Source of the DNA: Alistipes sp.
GTDB lineage: Bacteria > Bacteroidota > Bacteroidia > Bacteroidales > Rikenellaceae
Assembly (NCBI GenBank): GCA_017646785.1
Contig: JAGCLX010000098.1
Span: forward strand, 1-51,178
Direction of reading: 5' to 3'
Length of the DNA stretch: 51,178 bases
Every line of letters starts with the position of its first letter. Positions within the stretch are counted from its first letter, which is position 1. The translations under genes were made by a program, and so were the position numbers. A model generated the notes under the pieces. That model was not told the DNA's origin. It made no database searches and saw only the letters and a list, made by a program, of their open reading frames with translations. Of the stretch, positions 1 through 7,316 are shown in pieces.

Positions 1-2033
1 ATCGCACCCGACCTGGTCTTATCCTCGGGCTGAACAAGCACCAGACGACCCAACGCATCCTCAGCCATGAGAATCATACCGCGCGACTCGATACCCTTAA
101 TCTCGCGGGGCGCGAGGTTGGCCAATACGAGCACCTGACGACCCACAAGCTGCTCGGGAGTGTAGTACTCTGCAATACCCGAAACGATAGTACGCTTGTC
201 GATACCAGTGTCGATAGTCAGTTTGAGGAGCTTCTTTGTCTTAGCCACCTTCTCGGCCTCAAGAATAGTCGATACGCGGATATCCATCTTCTGGAAGTCA
301 TCGAACGTAACCTCCGCCTTCTGCTCTGTGACGTTCTGAGCAGCCTCAGCAGCAAGCTTAGCCTTGCGCGATGCATCGAGCTTGTCGAGCTGCGCCTGGA
401 TTACATCATCCTCGATCTTCTCGAAGAGGAGCTGCGCCTCACCAATGGTATGGCCAGCAGCGAGGAGCTCCATAGAGCCGAGCTGCTCCCAGCTGAACTT
501 ATCCACAGCGAGCATCTTGAGCATCTTCTCAGCCGAGAATGGCATGAAGGGCTCAATAGCGATAGCCGTATTTGCAGTAATCTGAAGCGCTATGTTAAGG
601 ATGGTCTTAACGCGCTCGGGGTCGGTCTTAACAACCTTCCAAGGCTCTGTGTCGGCGAGATACTTATTACCGATACGCGAGTATGCCATAGCATCCTTCA
701 ACGCCTCACGGAAGTGGTAGTGCTCAATGTTACGCTCCAAAGAGGCCTTGATCTTCTGCAACTCATCGATTGTAGCCTCGTCATACTCCGTAAGCTCACC
801 ACGCTCAGGGATTACGCCATCGTAGTACTTCTTTGTAAGTACCAGGGCACGGTTAACGAAGTTACCCAATACGGCAACAAGCTCAGAGTTGTTACGCGCC
901 TGGAAGTCCTTCCAAGTAAAGTCATTATCCTTGGTCTCAGGGGCGTTAGCACATAACACATAGCGCAATACATCCTCCTTGCCAGGGAACTCATCGAGAT
1001 ACTCATGGAGCCACACAGCCCAGTTCTGCGATGTAGATATCTTGTCACCCTCAAGGTTCAAGAACTCGTTAGCAGGAACATTCTCAGGGAGGATGTAGTC
1101 GCCATGAGCCTTAAGCATAGAAGGGAATACGATACAGTGGAATACGATGTTATCCTTACCGATGAAGTGCACCATCTTAGTATCCTCGCTCTTCCAGTAC
1201 TTCTCCCAGTCAGGAGTAAGGTCCTTAGTAGCCGAGATGTAGCCAATAGGGGCATCAAACCACACGTAGAGCACCTTGCCATCTGCACCCTCCACGGGTA
1301 CGGGAATACCCCAGTCGAGGTCGCGGCTTACAGCACGTGGCTGAAGGCCGAGGTCGAGCCAGCTCTTACACTGACCATAGACGTTAGACTTCCACTCCTT
1401 GTGACCCTCCAATATCCACTCGCGCAAGAAGCCCTCATACTTATCCAAAGGCAAGTACCAGTGCTTTGTCTCGCGCTTCACGGGCACAGCACCCGATACG
1501 GCACTCTTGGGGTTGATCAACTCGTCGGGAGAGAGCGTAGAGCCACACTTCTCACACTGGTCACCATAGGCCTTCTCGTTCTGGCAACGAGGGCATGTAC
1601 CCACGATGTAGCGGTCGGCGAGGAATGTCTTAGCCTCCTCGTCGTAGAACTGCTCCGATGTCTGCTCGATGAACTTACCCTCGTCGTAGAGCTTGCGGAA
1701 GAACTCCGAAGCCGTTACGCGGTGTGTGGGTGAAGATGTGCGCGAGTAGATGTCGAACGACATGCCAAGGCGGCGGAACGACTTCTCGATAATCTCGTGG
1801 TAGCGGTCTACAACCTGCTGAGGAGTAATACCCTCCTTCTTAGCCTTGATTGTGATGGGCACGCCGTGCTCATCGCTACCGCACACTGAGATTACGTCGT
1901 GACCCTTCAGGCGAAGGTAACGTGTATAGATATCCGAGGGCACATATACACCTGCCAAATGGCCGATATGCACAGGGCCATTAGCATAGGGAAGTGCCGA
2001 GGTAATAAGATAACGCTTGTACTCTTTGCTCAT
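1..2033 (-). CDS. metG: Methionyl-tRNA synthetase, C-terminal end cut by the window edge
   Basis: Charges tRNA-Met with methionine in the cytosol. The reverse-strand frame opens at an ATG ([15 protein letters not shown]) and stays open to base 1, about 677 codons. The HIGH motif appears as [10 protein letters not shown] near residue 20. A zinc knuckle CPRC-x8-CEKC follows near residue 150. The KMSKS loop appears as KISTS in [12 protein letters not shown] near residue 330. The C-terminal 110 residues form an EMAPII/Arc1p-like tRNA-binding domain ([17 protein letters not shown], then VSGIA and [10 protein letters not shown]). The last readable residues are PEDKTRSGA, so probably only a few residues lie outside the window. 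It is a single gene with its own promoter. The long plus-strand frames opposite it are shadows. Confidence 0.96.
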   Translation of the reverse strand, partial: MSKEYKRYLITSALPYANGPVHIGHLAGVYVPSDIYTRYLRLKGHDVISVCGSDEHGVPITIKAKKEGITPQQVVDRYHEIIEKSFRRLGMSFDIYSRTSSPTHRVTASEFFRKLYDEGKFIEQTSEQFYDEEAKTFLADRYIVGTCPRCQNEKAYGDQCEKCGSTLSPDELINPKSAVSGAVPVKRETKHWYLPLDKYEGFLREWILEGHKEWKSNVYGQCKSWLDLGLQPRAVSRDLDWGIPVPVEGADGKVLYVWFDAPIGYISATKDLTPDWEKYWKSEDTKMVHFIGKDNIVFHCIVFPSMLKAHGDYILPENVPANEFLNLEGDKISTSQNWAVWLHEYLDEFPGKEDVLRYVLCANAPETKDNDFTWKDFQARNNSELVAVLGNFVNRALVLTKKYYDGVIPERGELTEYDEATIDELQKIKASLERNIEHYHFREALKDAMAYSRIGNKYLADTEPWKVVKTDPERVKTILNIALQITANTAIAIEPFMPFSAEKMLKMLAVDKFSWEQLGSMELLAAGHTIGEAQLLFEKIEDDVIQAQLDKLDASRKAKLAAEAAQNVTEQKAEVTFDDFQKMDIRVSTILEAEKVAKTKKLLKLTIDTGIDKRTIVSGIAEYYTPEQLVGRQVLVLANLAPREIKGIESRGMILMAEDALGRLVLVQPEDKTRSGA

Positions 2034-2117
2034 ATTGTAGCTCTATTTCTTAATCTAATTAGCTGATGCTTGGGCACTAAGCACGCTACATGCTACGCCC
2101 CAGCGCATAATATGAAG

Positions 2118-2125
2118 CAAAGGTA
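2118..2125 (-). promoter_or_regulatory. Predicted -7 box for metG
   Basis: Reverse strand reads TACCTTTG, a match to the Bacteroidota -7 consensus TAnnTTTG. No clear TTTG lies at the -33 spacing. It predicts a leader of about 80 nt before the metG ATG. Confidence 0.45.
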
Positions 2126-2183
2126 ATAAAAATTGTCTAAAGATAGACTCTTTTATGGGGGTTTTTATAGATAAATTTATCTA

Positions 2184-3281
2184 TTACTCGGCAAATGGCA
2201 CACCATTAATATCGACAACCAGCAACTCGCTGTGTGTACCTATACGAAATGGTGGACCCCAAAGCGATAGACCCGTCATGACATAGGCATGCATATCGCC
2301 CCATTTACGGTAGCCATGACTCTGCTCAAAAATATGGTCAGTGAGCATGTTTAGGGGAAACACCTGACCTCGATGCGTATGACCCGAAATGTGGAGGTCT
2401 ACGCTATTATCTCTACTCTCGCGGATGGAGTTTGGCTGGTGGTCGAGAACAATCATGAAGTGCTCCTTATCACTCTTCGCGAGCAGCGATTGAAGCCCTG
2501 CACGACGCATATTATATCTATCATCGCGACAGACAATATTAACTCCAGAAACAGGAGATACAACACCATCGGATATTAGTTGTACAGGAGTGGTTTTAAG
2601 GTAGTTACGACACTCCTCTATGCCGCTTATATACTCATGATTTCCCGCCGTCATATATATGCCGTAGCGAGCATCAACACGCTCGAATTCGCGACACATA
2701 TCTGCACTCTTAACAGGTCTTATAGAGTTATCAATGAGGTCACCAACAACGACCACTACATCAGGATTTTCACAATTTATAAGGTCGACATAACGCGCCA
2801 AATCCACTCGTGTAGTTCCGCGGCCGAGGTGTACATCGCTTATCGCAACAAGGCGCACACTGCCACCTTCAATGCGCTTATCCGTATCTATCGTGATATG
2901 CTCAACACGAGGGCATCGGTAATTGATATATCCCGCAACAAGCACTACCAGCGTGACACCCAGAGCACACCACACACCGTGGTGGAACGATGGCCATATC
3001 CAGTGTATAACATCAACGACAAGGAGTGCAGCAGCCATATAGAGGGTGAAGAGCAACCACGAGGTGCCGGCGATGTGTAACACTCGGTGTAGAGGCTCAG
3101 GCATAGCGACATTGCGCATACCAAACGATAGGAACATGCCACAAGCCGCCAGCCAATACAATACTCCAAACACCACGCGCAAAGCTATGGGCAGAGTGCT
3201 CATCGCCTGAATAAGTCGCCAGAATATATAAGCATTGGCACCCATATAGAGTGCCAATGTACCTATCATCATTATCTTCAT
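2184..3281 (-). CDS. Membrane-anchored calcineurin-like metallophosphoesterase (YkuE-like)
   Basis: 365 residues. The N-terminal 130 residues hold about four hydrophobic segments (for example ANAYIFWRLI, VVFGVLYWLAACGMFLSFG, WLLFTLYMAAALLVV, LGVTLVVLVAGYI). The rest is a metallophosphoesterase domain with the complete signature set: SDVHLGRG, VVGDLID, AGNHEY, LDHQP and SGHTHRGQ. These residues bind two metal ions in this family. The architecture resembles YkuE-type predicted phosphohydrolases, whose substrates are poorly defined; a UDP-diacylglucosamine or phospholipid substrate cannot be decided from sequence. It lies 30 bp downstream of cca on the same strand and is probably the last gene of a pdxJ-cca-phosphoesterase unit. 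Confidence 0.85.
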   Translation of the reverse strand: MKIMMIGTLALYMGANAYIFWRLIQAMSTLPIALRVVFGVLYWLAACGMFLSFGMRNVAMPEPLHRVLHIAGTSWLLFTLYMAAALLVVDVIHWIWPSFHHGVWCALGVTLVVLVAGYINYRCPRVEHITIDTDKRIEGGSVRLVAISDVHLGRGTTRVDLARYVDLINCENPDVVVVVGDLIDNSIRPVKSADMCREFERVDARYGIYMTAGNHEYISGIEECRNYLKTTPVQLISDGVVSPVSGVNIVCRDDRYNMRRAGLQSLLAKSDKEHFMIVLDHQPNSIRESRDNSVDLHISGHTHRGQVFPLNMLTDHIFEQSHGYRKWGDMHAYVMTGLSLWGPPFRIGTHSELLVVDINGVPFAE

Positions 3282-3311
3282 ATATCTACACGTATTACGC
3301 CTCGTAAACTA

Positions 3312-4727
3312 CTATAGTGATGGCTTTGCTATGCCACGTTTTGCCGCCTCCTGCTCCATGAGTTGGTAAGCAGCATCGTAGTCGTTAGGGATGACACCAT
3401 CGAGGATAGCATTCTTAATAACCTCCTTTATCTCACCCACAACACTGCATGGAGATAGGTCGTAGGTCTTCATGATGATATCTCCAGTGATGGGTGGCTG
3501 GAAGTTACGCACCCTATCTCTCTCCTCCAAATCGCGCATCTTAGCACGTACAAGCTCAAAATTCTTGAGGTATTGACGCACCTTACTATCTATGCCCGAA
3601 GTGATGTCTGCCTCGCAGAGGAGCATCAAACTCTCCACGTCGTCACCGGCCTCGAAGAGCAAGCGGCGCACAGCCGAGTCGGTGACCAAATCCTCCGAAA
3701 GAACAATAGGTCGCATGTGGAGAAACACCATCTTCTGCACAAAGCGCATAGGCTCATTGAGCGGTAGTCGCAAACGACGGAAGAGCGAAGGTATCATCTT
3801 CGAGCCTACAGCCTCATGCTGGTGGAAGGTCCAACCCATGCGGGGATCGTAGGCCTTTGTTGTAGGCTTGCCAATATCGTGCAAAAGCGCTGCCCAGCGC
3901 AACCATATATCATCGCTGCGCTTAGCAACATTGTCGAGCACCTTCATCGTATGCTCGAAGTTATCCTTGTGAGCATGCTTGCCTCGGCGCTCCACACCCG
4001 CCATGCGGTCAAGCTCGGGCAACACATACTTTAACAATCCCGAAGTGCGCATCAGCGTAAGGCCGATAGAGGGGACAGGTGAGGCAAGTATCTTGTTTAG
4101 CTCTACAGCGATACGCTCCTTAGTTATGATGTTTATACGCTCAGCTTGACGACATATACCGTCGAAGGTGTCTTCATCAATATCGAAGCCCAACTGCGAA
4201 GCAAATCTCACAGCACGCATCATGCGCAAGGGGTCATCTGAGAATGTCTTGTCGGGCTCACATGGAGTGCGAATGATGCAGTCATCAAGGTCATCCATGC
4301 CACCAAAGGGGTCTACCAACTCTCCAAACCTATCACCATTGAGGCACCATGCCATAGCGTTGATGGTAAAATCTGAACGACGCTGGTCGTCCTCCAAGGT
4401 ACCTGGCTCGACGATGGGGTTACGCGACTCACGACGGTAGCTCTCCTTGCGGGCACCCACGAACTCCACCTCCGTATCTCGCCAACGCACCATGGCCGTA
4501 CCATATGTCTTGTATACCGCCACTTTAGCACCACCAAGCTCCTTTGCCAATGCCTCAGCCACATCGACACCGCTACCCACAACCACCACATCGATATCCG
4601 ACGAGGGGCGATGCAGGTAATAGTCACGGACATAACCACCCACAGCATAGGCCTCCAAGCCCATACTATCAACAATACGCGATATGTGCTTAAATATAGG
4701 GTTTCGTAATGGCATAACTACCTCCAT
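3312..4727 (-). CDS. cca: CCA-adding tRNA nucleotidyltransferase with HD domain
   Basis: 471 residues. Adds or repairs the 3'-terminal CCA of tRNAs. The class II nucleotidyltransferase head shows VGGYVRDYYL and SSDIDVVVVG, with a second metal-site region EFVGARKESY. The RNA-binding region follows (DDPLRMMRAVRFASQL). An HD phosphohydrolase domain lies in the C-terminal half (WAALLHDIGKP, then HQHEAVGSKM). The frame is open further upstream, but those codons lie inside pdxJ. I chose the ATG at 4727, one base past the pdxJ stop and preceded by AGGAG; a second ATG four codons on is also preceded by GGAGG and cannot be excluded. Tight spacing implies co-transcription with pdxJ. Confidence 0.93.
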   Translation of the reverse strand: MEVVMPLRNPIFKHISRIVDSMGLEAYAVGGYVRDYYLHRPSSDIDVVVVGSGVDVAEALAKELGGAKVAVYKTYGTAMVRWRDTEVEFVGARKESYRRESRNPIVEPGTLEDDQRRSDFTINAMAWCLNGDRFGELVDPFGGMDDLDDCIIRTPCEPDKTFSDDPLRMMRAVRFASQLGFDIDEDTFDGICRQAERINIITKERIAVELNKILASPVPSIGLTLMRTSGLLKYVLPELDRMAGVERRGKHAHKDNFEHTMKVLDNVAKRSDDIWLRWAALLHDIGKPTTKAYDPRMGWTFHQHEAVGSKMIPSLFRRLRLPLNEPMRFVQKMVFLHMRPIVLSEDLVTDSAVRRLLFEAGDDVESLMLLCEADITSGIDSKVRQYLKNFELVRAKMRDLEERDRVRNFQPPITGDIIMKTYDLSPCSVVGEIKEVIKNAILDGVIPNDYDAAYQLMEQEAAKRGIAKPSL

Positions 4728-4728
4728 A

Positions 4729-5466
4729 TTACTCCTGCTCACACTGCTTGGCACGGCTAATGCATCGCTGATAGATACCAACCGTATTCTCCAAGCCCCA
4801 GTAGAGAGCATCGCTAATCAAGGCATGACCGATAGATACCTCATCGACCCATGGAATACGCTCGATGAAGTATTGCAAATTCTCGGTGTTGAGGTCATGT
4901 CCGGCATTCAATCCAAGGCCCACGCGTCGTGCCTCCTCGGCAGCTGCAACATATGGTGCAATGGCAGCCTCACGGTCCTCGGCATAGCCCGAAGCATAGG
5001 CCTCGGTGTATAGCTCAACGCGGTCAGCGCCACACTCCTTAGCCGCTGTAACCATCTCTACCACAGGGTCAACAAAAATCGATACGCGGATACCCTTGCG
5101 GTGGAAGCGCTCAGCCATCTCGCGCAAGAAGTCGCGGTGACGAATGGTGTCCCAACCTGCCGATGAGGTTATAGCATCCTCTGCATCGGGAACAAGCGTC
5201 ACCTGTGCAGGACACACCTCCTCGACAAGCTCACAGAAGCTCTCAATGGGGTTACCCTCGACGTTTAGCTCTGTGGCGATGTTAGCCTTCAACTCGCGCA
5301 CATCCGAGTAGCGGATATGTCGTGCATCGGGTCGAGGATGAACGGTGATACCATCGGCGCCAAAACGCTCGATGTCGAGTGCTGCCTTCAACAAATTGGG
5401 CACATTACCGCCACGCGAGTTACGCACAACGGCAATCTTATTGATATTTACGCTTAACTTTGTCAT
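4729..5466 (-). CDS. pdxJ: Pyridoxine 5'-phosphate synthase
   Basis: 245 residues, the usual family length. Condenses 1-deoxyxylulose 5-phosphate with 3-amino-2-oxopropyl phosphate in the DXP-dependent vitamin B6 pathway. Recognised by [16 protein letters not shown] at the N terminus, [14 protein letters not shown], the ELNVEGNP strand, [14 protein letters not shown], and LNAGHDLN near the C terminus. It is a cytosolic TIM-barrel enzyme. It is first in a minus-strand unit with cca and the phosphoesterase, and divergent from nadK across a 105-bp gap in which the two promoters overlap. Confidence 0.96.
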   Translation of the reverse strand: MTKLSVNINKIAVVRNSRGGNVPNLLKAALDIERFGADGITVHPRPDARHIRYSDVRELKANIATELNVEGNPIESFCELVEEVCPAQVTLVPDAEDAITSSAGWDTIRHRDFLREMAERFHRKGIRVSIFVDPVVEMVTAAKECGADRVELYTEAYASGYAEDREAAIAPYVAAAEEARRVGLGLNAGHDLNTENLQYFIERIPWVDEVSIGHALISDALYWGLENTVGIYQRCISRAKQCEQE

Positions 5467-5504
5467 AAATTCCTGTTTTTATTGCAAGAATTTGAGGCAC
5501 GAGT

Positions 5505-5535
5505 GTTGAAACCTCAATTCTTATATATATCTTTG
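5505..5535 (+). promoter_or_regulatory. Predicted nadK promoter
   Basis: TTG at 5505-5507, a 20-bp spacer, then TATCTTTG at 5528-5535. Predicted start near 5539, giving a leader of about 33 nt. Confidence 0.55.
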
Positions 5536-5541
5536 TGAAAG

Positions 5542-5573
5542 CAAAGTTACGATTTTTTTCATTTCCGAGCAAT
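5542..5573 (-). promoter_or_regulatory. Predicted pdxJ promoter
   Basis: Reverse strand shows a -7 box TAACTTTG (5549-5542) and a weaker -33 ATTG (5573-5570) with a 20-bp spacer. Predicted start near 5538. It overlaps the nadK promoter face to face. Confidence 0.5.
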
Positions 5574-6435
5574 GAACATTATACTTTTTTCTCGCAAGCA
5601 GGTAAATCATAACCCCGAACAGTTGCGAACCATACTCCGCGAAATCGAGCGATACAACATGGATTTTGTTGTGAATGAGGATTTTGCAAATGCCGTGGAG
5701 GCACTCACTAACATCCATATCGACACCCAACATCTTTTTAGCGGAAAGCCCATTGCAACGGGTAACGACATCATGATAACCTATGGTGGCGACGGCACCC
5801 TACTGAAGGCTGTGGCACTGTTGCCATCAAACAACATACCAGTCGTCGGTATCAACTGCGGACGCCTCGGCTACCTCACTGCCGATGACGGCAAAGGTAT
5901 CGAGGAGTTGTTCAAGGCGATATCCGAGGGAAACCTTCGATTTGAGGAGCGCCTAATGCTCACAACCGTGGGCCTGGGCGACGAGGAGTGCATTGCCCTA
6001 AATGAGATTACAATTCACCGTAATGGCGCCTCTATGATTGCGGTGGAGACGCTAATCAACGACAACTATGTAGCGACATATCATGGTGATGGACTTGTCG
6101 TTGCAACACCCACAGGCTCAACAGCATACTCACTAAGTGCAGGTGGTCCCATCGTCGACCCTATGTGTCGCTGTTTTGTGCTCTCTCCACTTGCGCCACA
6201 CAACCTCACGATGCGCCCTGTTGTCATCCCCGACAGCAGCGTCGTAACCCTGCGCGTTCACTCTCGTGGTGGCGAGGCTCTCATCTCTGCCGATAACCGC
6301 ACCTACACACTCCGCGACGGCAGCGAAGTGAAAGTCTTATTGGCAGAAAGAAAGGTCATTCTGGCAATGCCACACAATAACACGTTCTACGATACGTTAA
6401 GAGAAAAGATGATGTGGGGTGTTGACAAGCGCTAA
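5572..6435 (+). CDS. nadK: NAD kinase
   Basis: 287 residues, typical length. Phosphorylates NAD to NADP using ATP or polyphosphate in the cytosol. The diagnostic GGDGTLLKA motif lies near residue 77, followed by VVGINCGRLGYLT. The NE motif is in ALNEITIHRN. The conserved DGLVVATPTGSTAYSLSAGGP segment is present, written here in shortened form as DGLVVATPTGST plus SLSAGG. It is separated from uppS by 146 bp containing a folded inverted-repeat element, so the two genes are probably separate transcription units. Confidence 0.96.
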   Translation: MNIILFSRKQVNHNPEQLRTILREIERYNMDFVVNEDFANAVEALTNIHIDTQHLFSGKPIATGNDIMITYGGDGTLLKAVALLPSNNIPVVGINCGRLGYLTADDGKGIEELFKAISEGNLRFEERLMLTTVGLGDEECIALNEITIHRNGASMIAVETLINDNYVATYHGDGLVVATPTGSTAYSLSAGGPIVDPMCRCFVLSPLAPHNLTMRPVVIPDSSVVTLRVHSRGGEALISADNRTYTLRDGSEVKVLLAERKVILAMPHNNTFYDTLREKMMWGVDKR

Positions 6436-6459
6436 AATAGACGCCCTAACTCGTCGTTG

Positions 6460-6554
6460 TTCACAATTACGCAACCATCTATAAACCTGATGGTTAGCAA
6501 CATTTACGCGCTCGTGCGTGAAATAATTGTTGTGAATGTGTTGCTAATTGTGAA
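6460..6554. repeat. 95-bp inverted-repeat element that can fold as a three-way junction
   Basis: Outer arms 6460-6475 and 6540-6554 pair over 15 bp with one bulged base; the outer 10 bp (TTCACAATTA with TAATTGTGAA) are perfect. Inside lie a perfect 7-bp hairpin (6473-6479 with 6489-6495; it shares three bases with the outer arm) and a second hairpin (6503-6509 with 6516-6522, one wobble). The right arm overlaps the predicted uppS -33 site. It could be a 3'-UTR structure of nadK, a regulatory RNA fold, or a small palindromic repeat element. No flanking target-site duplication is visible. Confidence 0.5.
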
Positions 6555-6572
6555 TTTTATTGCTTAAATTTG
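6541..6572 (+). promoter_or_regulatory. Predicted uppS-bamA promoter
   Basis: TTG at 6541-6543, a 21-bp spacer and TAAATTTG at 6565-6572. The predicted start is only about 6 nt before the uppS ATG at 6582, so the leader is nearly absent. Confidence 0.5.
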
Positions 6573-6581
6573 CCAGATATT

Positions 6582-7313
6582 ATGAGCGAAAAGAGAACTA
6601 TACCAAAGCACGTTGCCATTATCATGGACGGTAATGGCCGTTGGGCAACACAGCGTGGCAAGGAGCGCCACGAGGGACATATTGCTGGTGCCAAGGCTTT
6701 AACTGAGGTTATTCGCACAGCAGGCAACATAGGTGTCGAGTACGTAACGCTTTACGCATTCTCAACCGAGAACTGGGGACGCCCCGAGGCGGAGATTAAC
6801 GCCATCATGGAGCTCTTCTGCTACATGGTCGTAAGTCGTGCCGAGGAGCTCGTAGCCGAGGGTGTAAAGGTGATAATCATGGGTGAGCGCTCACGCTTCT
6901 CACAGAAGGTACTCTCTATGATTGAGAACATCGAGAGCACTACGGCTGGGGGTAAGAAGCTCACACTCGTCATCGCCTTCAACTACTCGTCGCGCCGCGA
7001 GATGCTCCTCGCAGCACAGGAGATAGCACGTCGTGCTGTGGCTGGCGAAATCAAGGTTGAGGATATAGACGAGGAGATGTTCTCCAACTCACTCATGACA
7101 GCAGGTATTCCCGACCCCGACCTTATCATCCGCACCAGTGGTGAGTATCGCTTGAGCAACTTCCTTCTATGGCAGGCATCATACGCCGAGCTCTACTTCC
7201 CTGAGACTTTGTGGCCCGATTTCGGCGAGAAGGATTTTATCCATGCACTTGACATCTACGCTGGCCGCGAGCGCCGCTACGGTCTGGTAATCGAAGACAA
7301 AGAAGAGAAATAA
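6582..7313 (+). CDS. uppS: Undecaprenyl diphosphate synthase (cis-prenyltransferase)
   Basis: 243 residues. Adds isopentenyl units to farnesyl diphosphate to make the C55 lipid carrier for peptidoglycan and other surface polymers. The family signature HVAIIMDGNGRWA contains the catalytic Asp and is followed by RGKERHEGH. YVTLYAFSTENWGRP, IAFNYSSRRE, DPDLIIRTSGEYRLSNFLLWQ and the C-terminal GRERRYG are all conserved. I chose the ATG at 6582 over an in-frame TTG at 6570, since family members start a few residues before the IPKHVAIIMDGN motif. bamA starts 3 bp after its stop. Confidence 0.96.
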   Translation: MSEKRTIPKHVAIIMDGNGRWATQRGKERHEGHIAGAKALTEVIRTAGNIGVEYVTLYAFSTENWGRPEAEINAIMELFCYMVVSRAEELVAEGVKVIIMGERSRFSQKVLSMIENIESTTAGGKKLTLVIAFNYSSRREMLLAAQEIARRAVAGEIKVEDIDEEMFSNSLMTAGIPDPDLIIRTSGEYRLSNFLLWQASYAELYFPETLWPDFGEKDFIHALDIYAGRERRYGLVIEDKEEK

Positions 7314-7316
7314 TCA

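Noticed and set aside
450..1733. Two long plus-strand open frames opposite metG
   Set aside because: They are antisense shadows: metG motifs (HIGH, KISTS, zinc cysteines, EMAPII) run through the whole region on the minus strand, and the plus-strand products match nothing recognisable.
2034..2183. Riboswitch or T-box upstream of metG
   Set aside because: The leader is only about 80 nt and shows no T-box sequence, SAM-riboswitch core or terminator hairpin.
4728..4811. Upstream extension of the cca frame
   Set aside because: The extra 28 codons lie inside pdxJ, lack family similarity, and a start with a good ribosome site exists one base after the pdxJ stop.
6460..6554. MITE or insertion remnant with target-site duplication
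   Set aside because: Terminal inverted repeats exist, but the flanking bases do not form a duplication; kept only as a folded element.
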